From Breoghania sp037026715 (GTDB taxonomy: Bacteria; Pseudomonadota; Alphaproteobacteria; Rhizobiales; Stappiaceae): 64,000 bases of DNA. The stretch lies in NCBI RefSeq assembly GCF_037026715.1, contig NZ_JBANCG010000005.1, forward strand, positions 186,001-250,000. Reading direction: 5' to 3'. The translations under genes and the position numbers were made by a program. The notes beneath the pieces were generated by a model. That model was not told where the DNA came from, did not search any database, and saw only the letters and a list, made by a program, of their open reading frames with translations. This document shows, piece after piece, positions 41,859-50,191 of the stretch (positions are counted from its first letter, which is position 1; each line of letters begins with the position of its first letter).

Positions 41859-42961
41859 GGCATCACCAGTTCGTCGCCGGCTTTCAGCCCGGTCAGGATC
41901 TCCACGCCCGGTTCCCGCCCCATCTCCCCGTCGATTTCATGCCGCTCGCCGAGCTGGACGACGATGTCGAGCGGCTCGCCGCCTTTGCGCGCAAGACGCA
42001 CGAAATCGAGACCGAACCGGGTGCTGACGTATTTCAGCGGAATGATGATCGCCTGACGCGTGCCGACGGAAATCAGCACCTGCGTGCGCTCGCCGACGAA
42101 GAAATCGCCGAGGCCCGGCACCTTGGCGTCGGCGACCACGCGGCCTTGGGTGATCTCGGGATAGATTTTGACGATCTCGCCCGCGCGCGCACTCCCGTCA
42201 TCGCCCAGCTCATCAGCGCCCAGGCGCACCGGATCGCCCACCTTCATGAAGCGGGCGTGGCGCTCGGGCACCTCGATGCGCAGCAGAAACCCGTCGACGG
42301 CGACCTTGGCGACCACCTCGCCGGCCATGATCACGGAGCCTTGCGTCACCGGCACTTGCAGCACGCGGCCCGTCGTCGGCGCCAGAACATCGCCCTCCGC
42401 CTTCTGCTGTTCGACGACGCCGCGGTCGGCCTCGTTGGCCTTCAGCGTGTTCTGCGCCACGGTCAGCGCGGTCTGGAGCTGGTCGATATTCGATTTGGAG
42501 ACGGTGCCGCGCTTGAACAGTTCCTCCGCACGCTGGTAGTCGAGTGTCGCCTTGGTGACCTGCGAGCGGGCCGCCTCGATCCGGGCTTCCAGCGCCTTGG
42601 CCTGCAGCGACAACTTCTCGTCGACCACATGGGCGACCACCTCACCCTTTTGCACGAAGCTGCCCTCGTCGACGGAGAGCGTCTCCAGCGTACCGGAAAT
42701 CCGGGCGCGCGCCGGCACTTCCACGGTTGCCTGGACCGTGCCGTAGACACGCTTGATGTCCTCGACCTGGCTGGATTTCACGGTGAAGACTTGCGCGAGC
42801 GCGGCCGCCGGCAGAAGTGCGAGACATGCGGCGAGCGCCAGCACGCGTACCGGACCGGACGCACCGCGCCGGCCCCGCATCCCGCCATCGGCTTCGCGAG
42901 CCGGCTCGGCCGGCCCAACCGGCCCGTGCCCGGTCCGCGCGGGAGAGGCATGGGAAACCAT
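41855..42961 (-). CDS. RND efflux periplasmic adaptor subunit (membrane-fusion protein)
   Basis: Links the RND pump to an outer-membrane channel. The 368 residues contain a barrel/lipoyl part split around a coiled-coil hairpin (LEARIEAARSQVTKATLDYQ and LQTALTVAQNTLKANEADRG), then GDVLAPTTGRVLQVPVTQGS, the lipoyl return strand, and the C-terminal beta-barrel. A signal peptide (VRVLALAACLALLPAAALAQ) is preceded by about 30 residues; Met28 (42880) gives a more standard signal sequence, so the true start may be there. It is translationally coupled to the pump gene. A 16-bp palindrome at 42981-42996 overlaps the putative -10. Confidence 0.9.
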   Translation of the reverse strand: MVSHASPARTGHGPVGPAEPAREADGGMRGRRGASGPVRVLALAACLALLPAAALAQVFTVKSSQVEDIKRVYGTVQATVEVPARARISGTLETLSVDEGSFVQKGEVVAHVVDEKLSLQAKALEARIEAARSQVTKATLDYQRAEELFKRGTVSKSNIDQLQTALTVAQNTLKANEADRGVVEQQKAEGDVLAPTTGRVLQVPVTQGSVIMAGEVVAKVAVDGFLLRIEVPERHARFMKVGDPVRLGADELGDDGSARAGEIVKIYPEITQGRVVADAKVPGLGDFFVGERTQVLISVGTRQAIIIPLKYVSTRFGLDFVRLARKGGEPLDIVVQLGERHEIDGEMGREPGVEILTGLKAGDELVMP

Positions 42962-42980
42962 TCTGTCACCCCGTACATTA

Positions 42981-42996
42981 GTATATTCGAATATAC
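42981..42996. promoter_or_regulatory. Candidate ArsR-type operator at the RND operon promoter
   Basis: GTATATTCGAATATAC is a perfect 16-bp palindrome 20 bases before the adaptor start. On the minus strand TATACT (42985-42980) could be the -10 box, so a bound repressor would block it. The larger stretch also contains ATTAG-N9-AT, the published NolR-type spacing. AT-rich palindromes with a TTCGAA core suit winged-helix repressors of the ArsR class, but no such gene is adjacent. Confidence 0.55.
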
Positions 42997-43565
42997 ATAT
43001 ATTATGAAATGAGTGGGATTCATACCCCTTCTTTTTTACCGCATCCGCGTCTTGGGGAAATTGATCATTCGCAGCGGATGGGAGCGGGAAAAGGTGGCTG
43101 TGCCCTGCTTCATTCGCCGTCCCCCTACAGCGTCATCCCGGACGCGACGCGGTGCGGCCGAGGATGATGTCCGAAGAGATCGGATGGGGGAGAGTGTCTG
43201 CTGCCGCCCCGTCGTCACCCGCCTCCTTGCCTCAACCTCTCCACCGTCATTGCCCGGACTTGCGCCGGGCAATGACGGTGGAGGGATTGAATGATCCCGC
43301 ACCTCTCCGTTTGTCATTCCGGCGCAGGCGGGAATGACAAACGGAGAGTGTCGCCGTCTGACGTGCAAGGTATTTTCCGGAAAGCTCGTCTCCTCCGTGC
43401 GGTTCCTTCGTGCGTCCGATCCCCTTCCCCCATGGAACGCTCCCGCCGGACAATCGTTGTCAACGCGGCATTTCCATCCTGCCGTTCCCGGCTATAGTCG
43501 CCGCAGAGTGTCGCTCCGGCATTCCGGCTCCACCCCGAACCACACTCCCACGAGGCGCTTCCCGA
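42997..43565. other. Gene-free divergent spacer with two perfect hairpins
   Basis: About 570 bases between the RND operon and the CDF gene. Besides the operator next to the adaptor gene it holds the paired C-type hairpins at 43240-43348 and a stretch TACAGCGTCATCCCGGACGC (43130) that also occurs near 18745. No credible gene; the frames here have no recognisable content. Confidence 0.6.
43240..43348. repeat. C-family variant: two perfect hairpins side by side
   Basis: Hairpin one: TCCACCGTCATTGCCCGG (43240-43257) with CCGGGCAATGACGGTGGA (43265-43282). Hairpin two: CTCTCCGTTTGTCATTCC (43303-43320) with GGAATGACAAACGGAGAG (43331-43348). Both have 18-bp perfect arms. The loops share complementary TGCGCC and GGCGCA. 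It is in a divergent spacer, unlike most C copies. Confidence 0.85.
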
Positions 43566-44528
43566 ATGGCCCATGGCTCGAAAAAGGTGATCTATGCGGC
43601 GCTTGCCGGCAACACGCTGATCGCCATCACCAAATTTGCCGCCGCGACCTTCACCGGTTCCTCGGCGATGCTGTCGGAAGGCATCCACTCCCTCGTCGAC
43701 ACCGGCAACCAGGGCCTGCTGCTCTACGGCATGAAGCGCTCCGCGCGAAAGGCCGACAGCGAACACCCGTTCGGCTACGGCGTGGAGCTCTATTTCTGGG
43801 CCTTCGTCGTCGCCATCCTGATCTTCGCGGTGGGCGCCGGCGTCTCCATCTACGAAGGCATCCAGAAGCTTCTGGAGCCGCATCCGGTCAGCGACCCGCT
43901 CGTCAACTTCATCGTTCTCGGCCTCGCCTTCGTCTTCGAGGCGGCGGCCTGGGTGATCGCGCTCAGGGAATTTTCCCGCGCCAAGGGCCGGCGCAGCTAC
44001 ATCGCCGCCGTGCGCCAGTCGAAGGACCCTACCGTCTTCACCGTCCTGTTTGAGGACAGCGCCGCGATGCTCGGCCTTCTCATTGCCTTCGCCGGCCTGC
44101 TGGCGGCCGAGATCACGGGCATCGAATGGTTCGACGGCGCGGCCTCCGTCGCCATCGGCGTCGTGCTCGGCGGCACCGCGATCCTGCTCGCCTACGAGAC
44201 CAAGGGCCTGCTCATCGGCGAGGCGGCTGCGCCGGAACTCGTCGCCACCGTGGAGCGGATGGTTTCCGCCGACCATGCGGTCACCGGCATCAACGAGATG
44301 CGCACCATGCACCTGGGCCCGCACGACGTGCTGATGGTCCTGTCGCTCGATTTCAACGACATGCTGAGCGCGGGCGAAGTGGAGGAGACGACATCGGATC
44401 TGGAGGCGGCGATCAAGAGCCGGTATCCGGATGTCCGCCGCGTGTTCATCGAGGCGCAGAGCCGGCGCCGGCATCGCCAGGAGCAGGAGCGCGAGGCGCG
44501 CATGCTGGCCGAAAACGGCGAAGCCTGA
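43566..44528 (+). CDS. Cation diffusion facilitator (CDF) family transporter
   Basis: A divalent-metal/proton antiporter of the inner membrane, 320 aa. The six helices include SSAMLSEGIHSLVDTGNQGL, with the His/Asp metal-site pattern in TM2, and VLFEDSAAMLGLLIAF in TM5 with the second HxxxD-type acidic residue replaced by EDS. ADSEHPFGYG is the short conserved loop after TM2. A C-terminal cytoplasmic ZT_dimer-like domain follows (HAVTGINEMRTMHLGPHDVL). The tail is basic and helical. The ATG at 43566 (MAHGSKK) aligns with the family start; the frame is open further upstream. Zinc, manganese or iron are possible; the DxxxD metal pair does not settle it. Confidence 0.9.
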   Translation: MAHGSKKVIYAALAGNTLIAITKFAAATFTGSSAMLSEGIHSLVDTGNQGLLLYGMKRSARKADSEHPFGYGVELYFWAFVVAILIFAVGAGVSIYEGIQKLLEPHPVSDPLVNFIVLGLAFVFEAAAWVIALREFSRAKGRRSYIAAVRQSKDPTVFTVLFEDSAAMLGLLIAFAGLLAAEITGIEWFDGAASVAIGVVLGGTAILLAYETKGLLIGEAAAPELVATVERMVSADHAVTGINEMRTMHLGPHDVLMVLSLDFNDMLSAGEVEETTSDLEAAIKSRYPDVRRVFIEAQSRRRHRQEQEREARMLAENGEA

Positions 44529-44571
44529 CGCCGGGACGAGACCGAAAGACGGGCCCCGGCGCGCCTGCCCT

Positions 44572-44736
44572 CAAGGTCCGACCCGGAAATGGTATCGGGT
44601 GGTGTGCGTTCGACCTCTCCCCTTCATCTCCCGCCGCCGTCATTGCCCGGCTCTGTCCGGGCAATCCACTGCCGGCCACGGCATTTGGCGCGCGCGCTGG
44701 ATCACCCGGACAGAGCCGGGTGATGACGATGGAGGG
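44572..44736. repeat. B-end plus C palindrome, copy B4/C
   Basis: Only the left B end is seen: GGTCCGACCCGGAAATGGTA at 44575. A C element follows at 44637-44730: ATTGCCCGGCTCTGTCCGGG, continuing to CAAT, and ATCACCCGGACAGAGCCGGG, continuing to TGAT. The loops CTCTGT and ACAGAG are complementary. No right B end is visible, and no A arms. It lies between convergent CDF and deacetylase genes. Confidence 0.8.
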
Positions 44737-44791
44737 GCATGAAGAGGGAAGATTCGGCGTGAAGGGCCCGCTGCCGTTTCCGAGCCGGCGC

Positions 44792-45853
44792 TCAGGCCAC
44801 GTCCAGCCGTCGAAAACCGTTGTAGAGCGCAAACGGCGCGCCGCCGCGCAACAGCTCAACGTAGCGCCGCTTCTGGTAGAGCCCGTTCAGCGAGACGCGC
44901 GGCAGCGCCGTCAGGTGTTCGCGGTGGCAGGGAAAGATCTGGCCCGGGCGCGTGGTCACCGCGAGCTTGAAGCCGAGATCGGCCGCAATCGCGAAGTCCC
45001 GCGCCCCGGCCGCCTGCTTGCCGCCATAGGGATAGGCGAAAAACTGCGGCCGCTCGCCCAGCTCCGCTTCGTGCCGCGCGACGTCTTCGGCCATCTGCGC
45101 GCGCGCCTCCGCCTCGCTCATCCGCGCCACGGCATGATGGCCGACCGTGTGCGCGCCGACGGTTGCCAGCGGCTCCGCCTTGAGCCGGCGCAGGCCGTCC
45201 CAGTCCATCGCCAGCGATCGACACAGCGCGCGAAGATCAAGCCCGGCGTCCCGTGCCAGGGCGCGGATCGCGCGGCGCTGCGCATGCTCGTCGAGTTCGT
45301 AGCCGATCCAGTGGCAGAGCTGCACATAGGCGGCGTCCTTTTCCGCCGTCGTGCCGGCTTGCACAGTCTTTCTCTGGTCCTCGAAATCGATGCGAACCGC
45401 GCTGTTTTCCGCGATGATCCGTTCCAGTGCGAGCCACCACAACTCGCAGGAACCGTCGGCGATCCCGCTCGACGCGAAGACCGTGAAGGGCACCCGGTGA
45501 CGGCGGAACACCGGAAGGGCGACGTCGAGATTGTCCTGGTAGCCGTCGTCAAGCGTCATGACCGCGAAGCGGCCGGCGAAATCGCCCTCGACGAGCCGGC
45601 GGTGCGCCTCGGTGATGGAGACGAACTCCACCCCCGCCGCCCTGGTATCGACGATGACCTCTTCGAGAAATTCGGGCGTGACCTCCAGAAAGGCATTGGG
45701 CTGGAAAGCCTCGTCGCGCGCCGGCGTCACCCTGTGCAGCATGTAGAGAAGGCCGCAGCCGCGCGTCAGCGGCGCCAGCATCCGATGGACGCCAGAGAAA
45801 TAGAGCACGTCCATTGCCGTGCGGTACCCCAGCGTCTTCCAGAAATTGGTCAC
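44792..45853 (-). CDS. Polysaccharide deacetylase family protein
   Basis: A NodB-fold carbohydrate esterase of 353 aa. Catalytic motif one is MTLDDGYQDN (Asp102, Asp103). Motif two carries the metal histidines in GAHTVGHHA (His235, His239). Motif three is FFAYPYGGKQA. A long segment between motifs one and two (about 130 residues, helical) is larger than in minimal NodB enzymes. No signal peptide is seen, so it may act in the cytoplasm or be anchored by the N-terminal helix. It is divergent from a CelD-type acetyltransferase gene, and the two probably serve exopolysaccharide modification; the substrate is not known. Confidence 0.9.
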   Translation of the reverse strand: MTNFWKTLGYRTAMDVLYFSGVHRMLAPLTRGCGLLYMLHRVTPARDEAFQPNAFLEVTPEFLEEVIVDTRAAGVEFVSITEAHRRLVEGDFAGRFAVMTLDDGYQDNLDVALPVFRRHRVPFTVFASSGIADGSCELWWLALERIIAENSAVRIDFEDQRKTVQAGTTAEKDAAYVQLCHWIGYELDEHAQRRAIRALARDAGLDLRALCRSLAMDWDGLRRLKAEPLATVGAHTVGHHAVARMSEAEARAQMAEDVARHEAELGERPQFFAYPYGGKQAAGARDFAIAADLGFKLAVTTRPGQIFPCHREHLTALPRVSLNGLYQKRRYVELLRGGAPFALYNGFRRLDVA

Positions 45854-45956
45854 GTGAACGTCCCGACGATAAGCCCAGAATGTGTCCGATCGTAACCACC
45901 CTTTCTTTAGAACTCCTTGCTAGGAGTACGGAGGGGAATATGGCAGGGAGTTTCGG

Positions 45957-47156
45957 ATGGCGAGGGCGAATTCGATGCCGGATGCGGGGGACGCGGCGGC
46001 CGGTCCCGGCCATGCGGCCGCACTCGATCTGCGGATCATCGACACGTTCGAAGAGATTGAACCGCTGTGGCGCACCTTCGAGGCCGAAGCCGTCATGTCG
46101 GTCTACCAGGGGTTCCGCTGGCTTCAGCTCTGGCATCGCCACGTCGGCCGCGCAACCGCCGACCGGCTGGCGCTGGTTGTCGGCGAGCGCGCGGGCGCGC
46201 CCGTCTTCATCTGGCCCCTCGGCATCTGGCGCACCGGGCCGCTGAAGGTCGCGCGCTGGCTCGGCGGGAAGTACAACAACTACAATCTCGGCCTGTGGTG
46301 TCCTTCCGAGATCACCGCGATCACCGAGGACGAGATGCGTCGCGCCCTGGGCGATATCGCCCGGCAGGCCGGCATCGACACGTTCGAACTCGTCAACCAG
46401 CCCGCCTCCTGGCACGGCCACGCCAATCCCTTTGCCGCCATCTGCGCGCAGCCGAGCCCAAGCAATTCCTACGTTCTCGATCTGGAGCCGGATTTCGACG
46501 CGCTCTACACCCGCCTGCGCTCCGCCCGCAGCCGCCGCACCCTGCGCCGCAAGCGCGAGACCATGGCCGAGGCCGGCGAGATCCGGTTTCTTCATGCCCG
46601 CGACGAGGCCTCGGTGCTCAGGATCGTGGAGGCCTTGATCGAACAGCGCAACGACCGGGCGGCGCAGGCGGGAATCCCTTCGGTCTTCGCGGAAGCCGGC
46701 GCGGCGGAAATGACCCGCGACATCCTCCTCGATGGGATGACGCCCGGCGACGGACCGGTCATGGAGGCGCACGCGCTGGAGGTCGGCGGCATCATCCGCG
46801 CGACCTATGTCGGCGGCGTCCATCGCGGGCGCTATTCCTGCTTCCTCAATTCCTTCCGCGACGACGAGCTGACCGCAACGAGCCCCGGCGACCAGCTTCT
46901 GCATGATGTGGTGGAATACTGCTGCCAGGCCGGAATGAGCCAGCTCGACCTCGGCATCGGCGAGGCCCGCTACAAGGATGCGTGGTGCGCGCCGGACCCG
47001 CTGTTCGACAGCTTCGTCGCCATGTCGGCCGCCGGCCGCATCCACGCCGGCTTTTACGAACTGCGCCAGTCGGTCAAGCGGGCGATCAAGGCGAACCCGG
47101 TGCTGTGGGGTGCGGTAAAGAAGGCCCGCCAGATCCGCAGCCGCGCAAAGCTGTAG
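45957..47156 (+). CDS. GNAT acetyltransferase, CelD/BcsL-type (exopolysaccharide-associated)
   Basis: 399 residues of the Acetyltransf_6 class (two FemAB-like GNAT folds). An N-terminal half contains VYQGFRWLQLWHRHVG and LKVARWLGGKYNNYNLGLWC. The second half contains LRSARSRRTLRRKRETMAEA (basic helix), ALEVGGIIRATYVGGVHRGR and GMSQLDLGIGEARYKDAWCA, the conserved end block. Such proteins are linked to extracellular polysaccharide or cellulose clusters. It diverges from the polysaccharide deacetylase gene with a 103-base shared promoter region, so co-regulation is likely. The acetyl or acyl acceptor is unknown. Confidence 0.85.
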   Translation: MARANSMPDAGDAAAGPGHAAALDLRIIDTFEEIEPLWRTFEAEAVMSVYQGFRWLQLWHRHVGRATADRLALVVGERAGAPVFIWPLGIWRTGPLKVARWLGGKYNNYNLGLWCPSEITAITEDEMRRALGDIARQAGIDTFELVNQPASWHGHANPFAAICAQPSPSNSYVLDLEPDFDALYTRLRSARSRRTLRRKRETMAEAGEIRFLHARDEASVLRIVEALIEQRNDRAAQAGIPSVFAEAGAAEMTRDILLDGMTPGDGPVMEAHALEVGGIIRATYVGGVHRGRYSCFLNSFRDDELTATSPGDQLLHDVVEYCCQAGMSQLDLGIGEARYKDAWCAPDPLFDSFVAMSAAGRIHAGFYELRQSVKRAIKANPVLWGAVKKARQIRSRAKL

Positions 47157-47188
47157 GCGGGTGCGGTTCGAGATCTTTTGGGGGATGT

Positions 47189-47320
47189 GGCCCATCCTTC
47201 GAGACGGCGCTGACGCGCCTCCTCAGGATGACGTTATCGTGTTGTTATTCCTCTAAAACCAACAACAAACACAACGTCATCCTGAGGAGGCCGCAACGCG
47301 GCCGTCTCGAAGGATAGGCC
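47189..47320. repeat. A-family cloverleaf palindrome, copy A5
   Basis: Outer and inner stems as in the other copies (right outer arm has one change, GGATAGGCC). Left side hairpin GGCGC-TGAC-GCGCC; right side hairpin GGCCGC-AAC-GCGGCC. Lies between convergent acetyltransferase and anmK genes. Confidence 0.9.
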
Positions 47321-47370
47321 ACGCGTCGGCCACAACGCATGCCCGTCCCCGACACCCCATCTTCCGCGCC

Positions 47371-48492
47371 CTACGCCCCCACAAGCCGCCCGCCCGTCAG
47401 CGGAGCGGACACGCCCGTCGTTCCGGGAAACGTCAGCGGCAGCCCTTCCAGGCTGCGCACAGCAAGAAAGGCGAAGGCCTCGGCCTCCACGAATTCCGGC
47501 GACCAGCCGATCGCATCGCCGGTGGAAACCGCAAGCCCGCTCAGCCGCGCCAGATGATCAAGCAGCGTCGGATTGCGCGCCCCGCCGCCGACGACGACGA
47601 GCATCGAGGGCATCTGCGGCACGAGCGCCAGCCCGCGGGTGATCGTCGCGGCGGTGAACGCGGCGAGCGTGGCGAGCCCGTCTTCGGTCGCCAGATCCTC
47701 CAGCCCCTCGCAGGCAAAGGCGTCGCGGTCGAGCGACTTGGGCGGACGACGGGCGAAATAGGGATCGTCCAGCCAGCGCGCAAGCAGCGCCTCGTCCACC
47801 GTGCCCTTCGCCGCCAGCACGCCGCCCGCATCCATCGCGGCCCCCGTGCGGCGATGGACGAAATCGTCCATCAGCGCGTTGCCGGGGCCGGTGTCGAAGG
47901 CGATGAGGTCGTCCTCGCCCGCACCGATCCAGGTCGCGTTCGCGACCCCGCCGATGTTGACCACCGCCACCGGCCGGGCAAGCCCGGCGCCCGAAACCAG
48001 CGCCCGGTGATAGACCGGCACCAGCGGCGCTCCCTCCCCGCCGGCCGCGACATCGGCAACCCGCATGTCGGTGACGACCGGAATGGACAGCGCGGATGCG
48101 AGCGCGTCCGCATCCCCGATCTGCACCGTCAGGCCGCGCTCGGGCGCATGAAACACCGTCTGGCCGTGAAAGCCGATCACGGCGATATCCTGCGGCTGAA
48201 GGCCGCTCTCGGCGAGAAAGCTACGCACCAGTTCCTCGTGCGCGCGGGTGATGGCGGCCTCGGCCGCCGCCATCGCGGGCGTGCGTTCGGCCCGGTCCCG
48301 CACGATCCGGGCCTCCTGTAGGCTTGTCCGGATGAGCGCGCGTTCCATGTCGGTATAGGGCCTGAATGCGGCCCTGCGGGCCCCGCCGATCGTTTCGCCG
48401 ACAGTCTCGCCGTCCGTCTCCACCAGAGCCAGATCGATACCGTCCATCGACGTGCCGCTCATCATGCCGATCGCCCGTTTTGGTGCCGACAT
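47371..48492 (-). CDS. anmK: Anhydro-N-acetylmuramic acid kinase
   Basis: Phosphorylates 1,6-anhydroMurNAc from turned-over peptidoglycan to MurNAc-6-phosphate. The 373 residues fit the family. The ATP-binding start is AIGMMSGTSMDGIDLAL (7-23); IGFHGQTVFHAPE, VNIGGVANATWIG and IAFDTGPGNALMDDFV are the hexokinase-fold blocks, and MLVVVGGGARNPTLLDHLA is the second phosphate-binding loop. It is divergent from tyrS with under 100 bases between, a gene pair seen in other Hyphomicrobiales by my recollection. No murQ is adjacent. Confidence 0.95.
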   Translation of the reverse strand: MSAPKRAIGMMSGTSMDGIDLALVETDGETVGETIGGARRAAFRPYTDMERALIRTSLQEARIVRDRAERTPAMAAAEAAITRAHEELVRSFLAESGLQPQDIAVIGFHGQTVFHAPERGLTVQIGDADALASALSIPVVTDMRVADVAAGGEGAPLVPVYHRALVSGAGLARPVAVVNIGGVANATWIGAGEDDLIAFDTGPGNALMDDFVHRRTGAAMDAGGVLAAKGTVDEALLARWLDDPYFARRPPKSLDRDAFACEGLEDLATEDGLATLAAFTAATITRGLALVPQMPSMLVVVGGGARNPTLLDHLARLSGLAVSTGDAIGWSPEFVEAEAFAFLAVRSLEGLPLTFPGTTGVSAPLTGGRLVGA

Positions 48493-48589
48493 CGCCGCTC
48501 CCTTTTTTAACCGTGAAATCCTTGCCGATATCCGCTATGACCCAGCCCGCGCCCGCCGGAGGGTGCCTTTTCAATCAAGGAAAAACGCC

Positions 48590-49843
48590 ATGACTGTCTA
48601 CAAATCGGATTTCATGAGGACCCTATCCGAGCGGGGCTTCATCTACCAGTGCTCCGACGCGGATGCGCTGGACAGGCTCTTCCTGTCCGAGACGGTCACG
48701 GGCTATATCGGCTTCGACTGCACGGCGAAAAGCCTGCATGTCGGCTCCCTCGTGCAGATCATGATGCTGCACTGGATGCAGGAAACCGGACATCGCCCGA
48801 TCGCGCTGATGGGCGGCGGCACGACCCGCGTCGGCGATCCCAGCGGCAAGGACGAGGCCCGCAAGCTGCTTACGGGCGAGGAGATCGAGGCGAACAAGGC
48901 CGGCATCCACAAGGTCTTCGAAAGCTTCCTCACCTTCGGCGACGGGCCGAAGGACGCGATCATGGCCGATAACGCCGACTGGCTTCTCGGGCTGCAATAC
49001 GTCGATTTCCTGCGCGACATCGGGCGCCATATCTCGGTCAACCAGATGCTCCAGCGCGACAGCGTGAAGCTCAGGCTCGAACGCGAGCAGCACCTGTCGT
49101 TCTTGGAATTCAACTACATGCTGTTGCAGGCCTACGATTACGTGGAGCTGACGCGGCGCTACGGCTGCCGGCTGCAGATGGGTGGCTCCGACCAGTGGGG
49201 CAACATCCTCTCGGGCGTCGATCTCGGTCGCCGGCTGACGGATACCGAGCTTTTCGCGCTCACCACGCCGCTTCTGACCACCGCGTCGGGGGCCAAGATG
49301 GGCAAGACGGCGGACGGCGCGGTCTGGCTCAACCCCGAGATGCGCTCGCCCTACGACTACTGGCAGTTCTGGCGCAACACCGAGGACGCCGACGTCGGCC
49401 GCTTCCTCAAGCTCTTCACCAAGCTGCCGCTCGACGAGATCGCGAAGCTCGCGGCACTTGAGGGCGTGGAGCTCAACGAGGCGAAGAAGATCCTCGCCAA
49501 CGAGACGACCCGGCTGATGCACGGCGAGGCCGCGGCTGCGGAAGCGGCGGAGACGGCGCGCAAGACCTTCGAGGAAGGCGCGCTCGCGGAATCGCTGCCC
49601 TCGATCGAGGTGCCGCAGGCCGATCTCGCCGCCGGCATCGGGCTCCTGGCGGTCTATGTGCAGGCGGGCCTTTGTGCGTCCAACGGCGATGCCCGGCGTA
49701 ACGTCAAGGGCGGCGCGGTACGCGTCAACGACGAGGCGGTCACCGATGAGCGCCGCATGCTCACCGAGGCGGACCTGACCGCCGACGGCGTGATCAAGCT
49801 GTCGCTCGGCAAGAAGAAGCACATCCTCCTGCGCCCGGTCTGA
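48590..49843 (+). CDS. tyrS: Tyrosyl-tRNA synthetase
   Basis: A class I aminoacyl-tRNA synthetase, 417 aa. The HIGH-type box is LHVGS (residues 49-53) after YIGFDCTAKS. The tyrosine-binding segment is RLQMGGSDQWGN, and the KMSKS-type loop is AKMGKTADGAVW near residue 236. A C-terminal S4 domain (GDARRNVKGGAVRVNDEAV) ends the protein. The start at 48590 follows AAGGAAAAACGCC; the frame opens upstream at 48452 across the anmK promoter. It is followed by a strong terminator. Confidence 0.97.
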   Translation: MTVYKSDFMRTLSERGFIYQCSDADALDRLFLSETVTGYIGFDCTAKSLHVGSLVQIMMLHWMQETGHRPIALMGGGTTRVGDPSGKDEARKLLTGEEIEANKAGIHKVFESFLTFGDGPKDAIMADNADWLLGLQYVDFLRDIGRHISVNQMLQRDSVKLRLEREQHLSFLEFNYMLLQAYDYVELTRRYGCRLQMGGSDQWGNILSGVDLGRRLTDTELFALTTPLLTTASGAKMGKTADGAVWLNPEMRSPYDYWQFWRNTEDADVGRFLKLFTKLPLDEIAKLAALEGVELNEAKKILANETTRLMHGEAAAAEAAETARKTFEEGALAESLPSIEVPQADLAAGIGLLAVYVQAGLCASNGDARRNVKGGAVRVNDEAVTDERRMLTEADLTADGVIKLSLGKKKHILLRPV

Positions 49844-49887
49844 GGCGCGGGCGGCTCGTCCGCAAGATGAACCGCAACCATTGACAG

Positions 49888-49916
49888 GCCGCCGGCACCC
49901 GTTGCCGGCGGCTTTT
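49888..49916 (+). terminator. Rho-independent terminator of tyrS
   Basis: GCCGCCGGCA pairs with TGCCGGCGGC over a CCCGT loop and is followed by TTTT. It starts about 45 bases after the tyrS stop. Confidence 0.85.
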
Positions 49917-50007
49917 CGTATTGGCCCGACCTGAGGCGAAAACGGCAAGAGTTTCCCCTCCCATGGGAGAGGTGAAGCCGGAGAACGGTCGCCATGTCGT
50001 TCTCGGT

Positions 50008-50113
50008 TGTCATCACCGCGAAGGCGGGGATCCAGCAACCACAGGATCGCGCTACAGTGCGAGACCGCAAACGCCTCTGGAATGCTGGATTCCCGTCTGC
50101 GCTGGAATGACAA
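50008..50113. repeat. C-family variant repeat, copy C2b
   Basis: Left arm GTCATCACCGCGAAGGCGGG, right arm CTGGATTCCCGTCTGCGCTG, with the same central block as 13467-13573 (CCACAGGATC, GCAAACGCCTCTGGAATG). Lies between convergent tyrS and the AsmA-like gene; the rest of this 348-base spacer is empty. Confidence 0.85.
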
Positions 50114-50191
50114 GCGGACAGATCTCACAAAGAGCCGCAAGAAGACGACAAGCGGTCCGCACCGATGAGCGGAAACCGCAATGCCTCGCCC

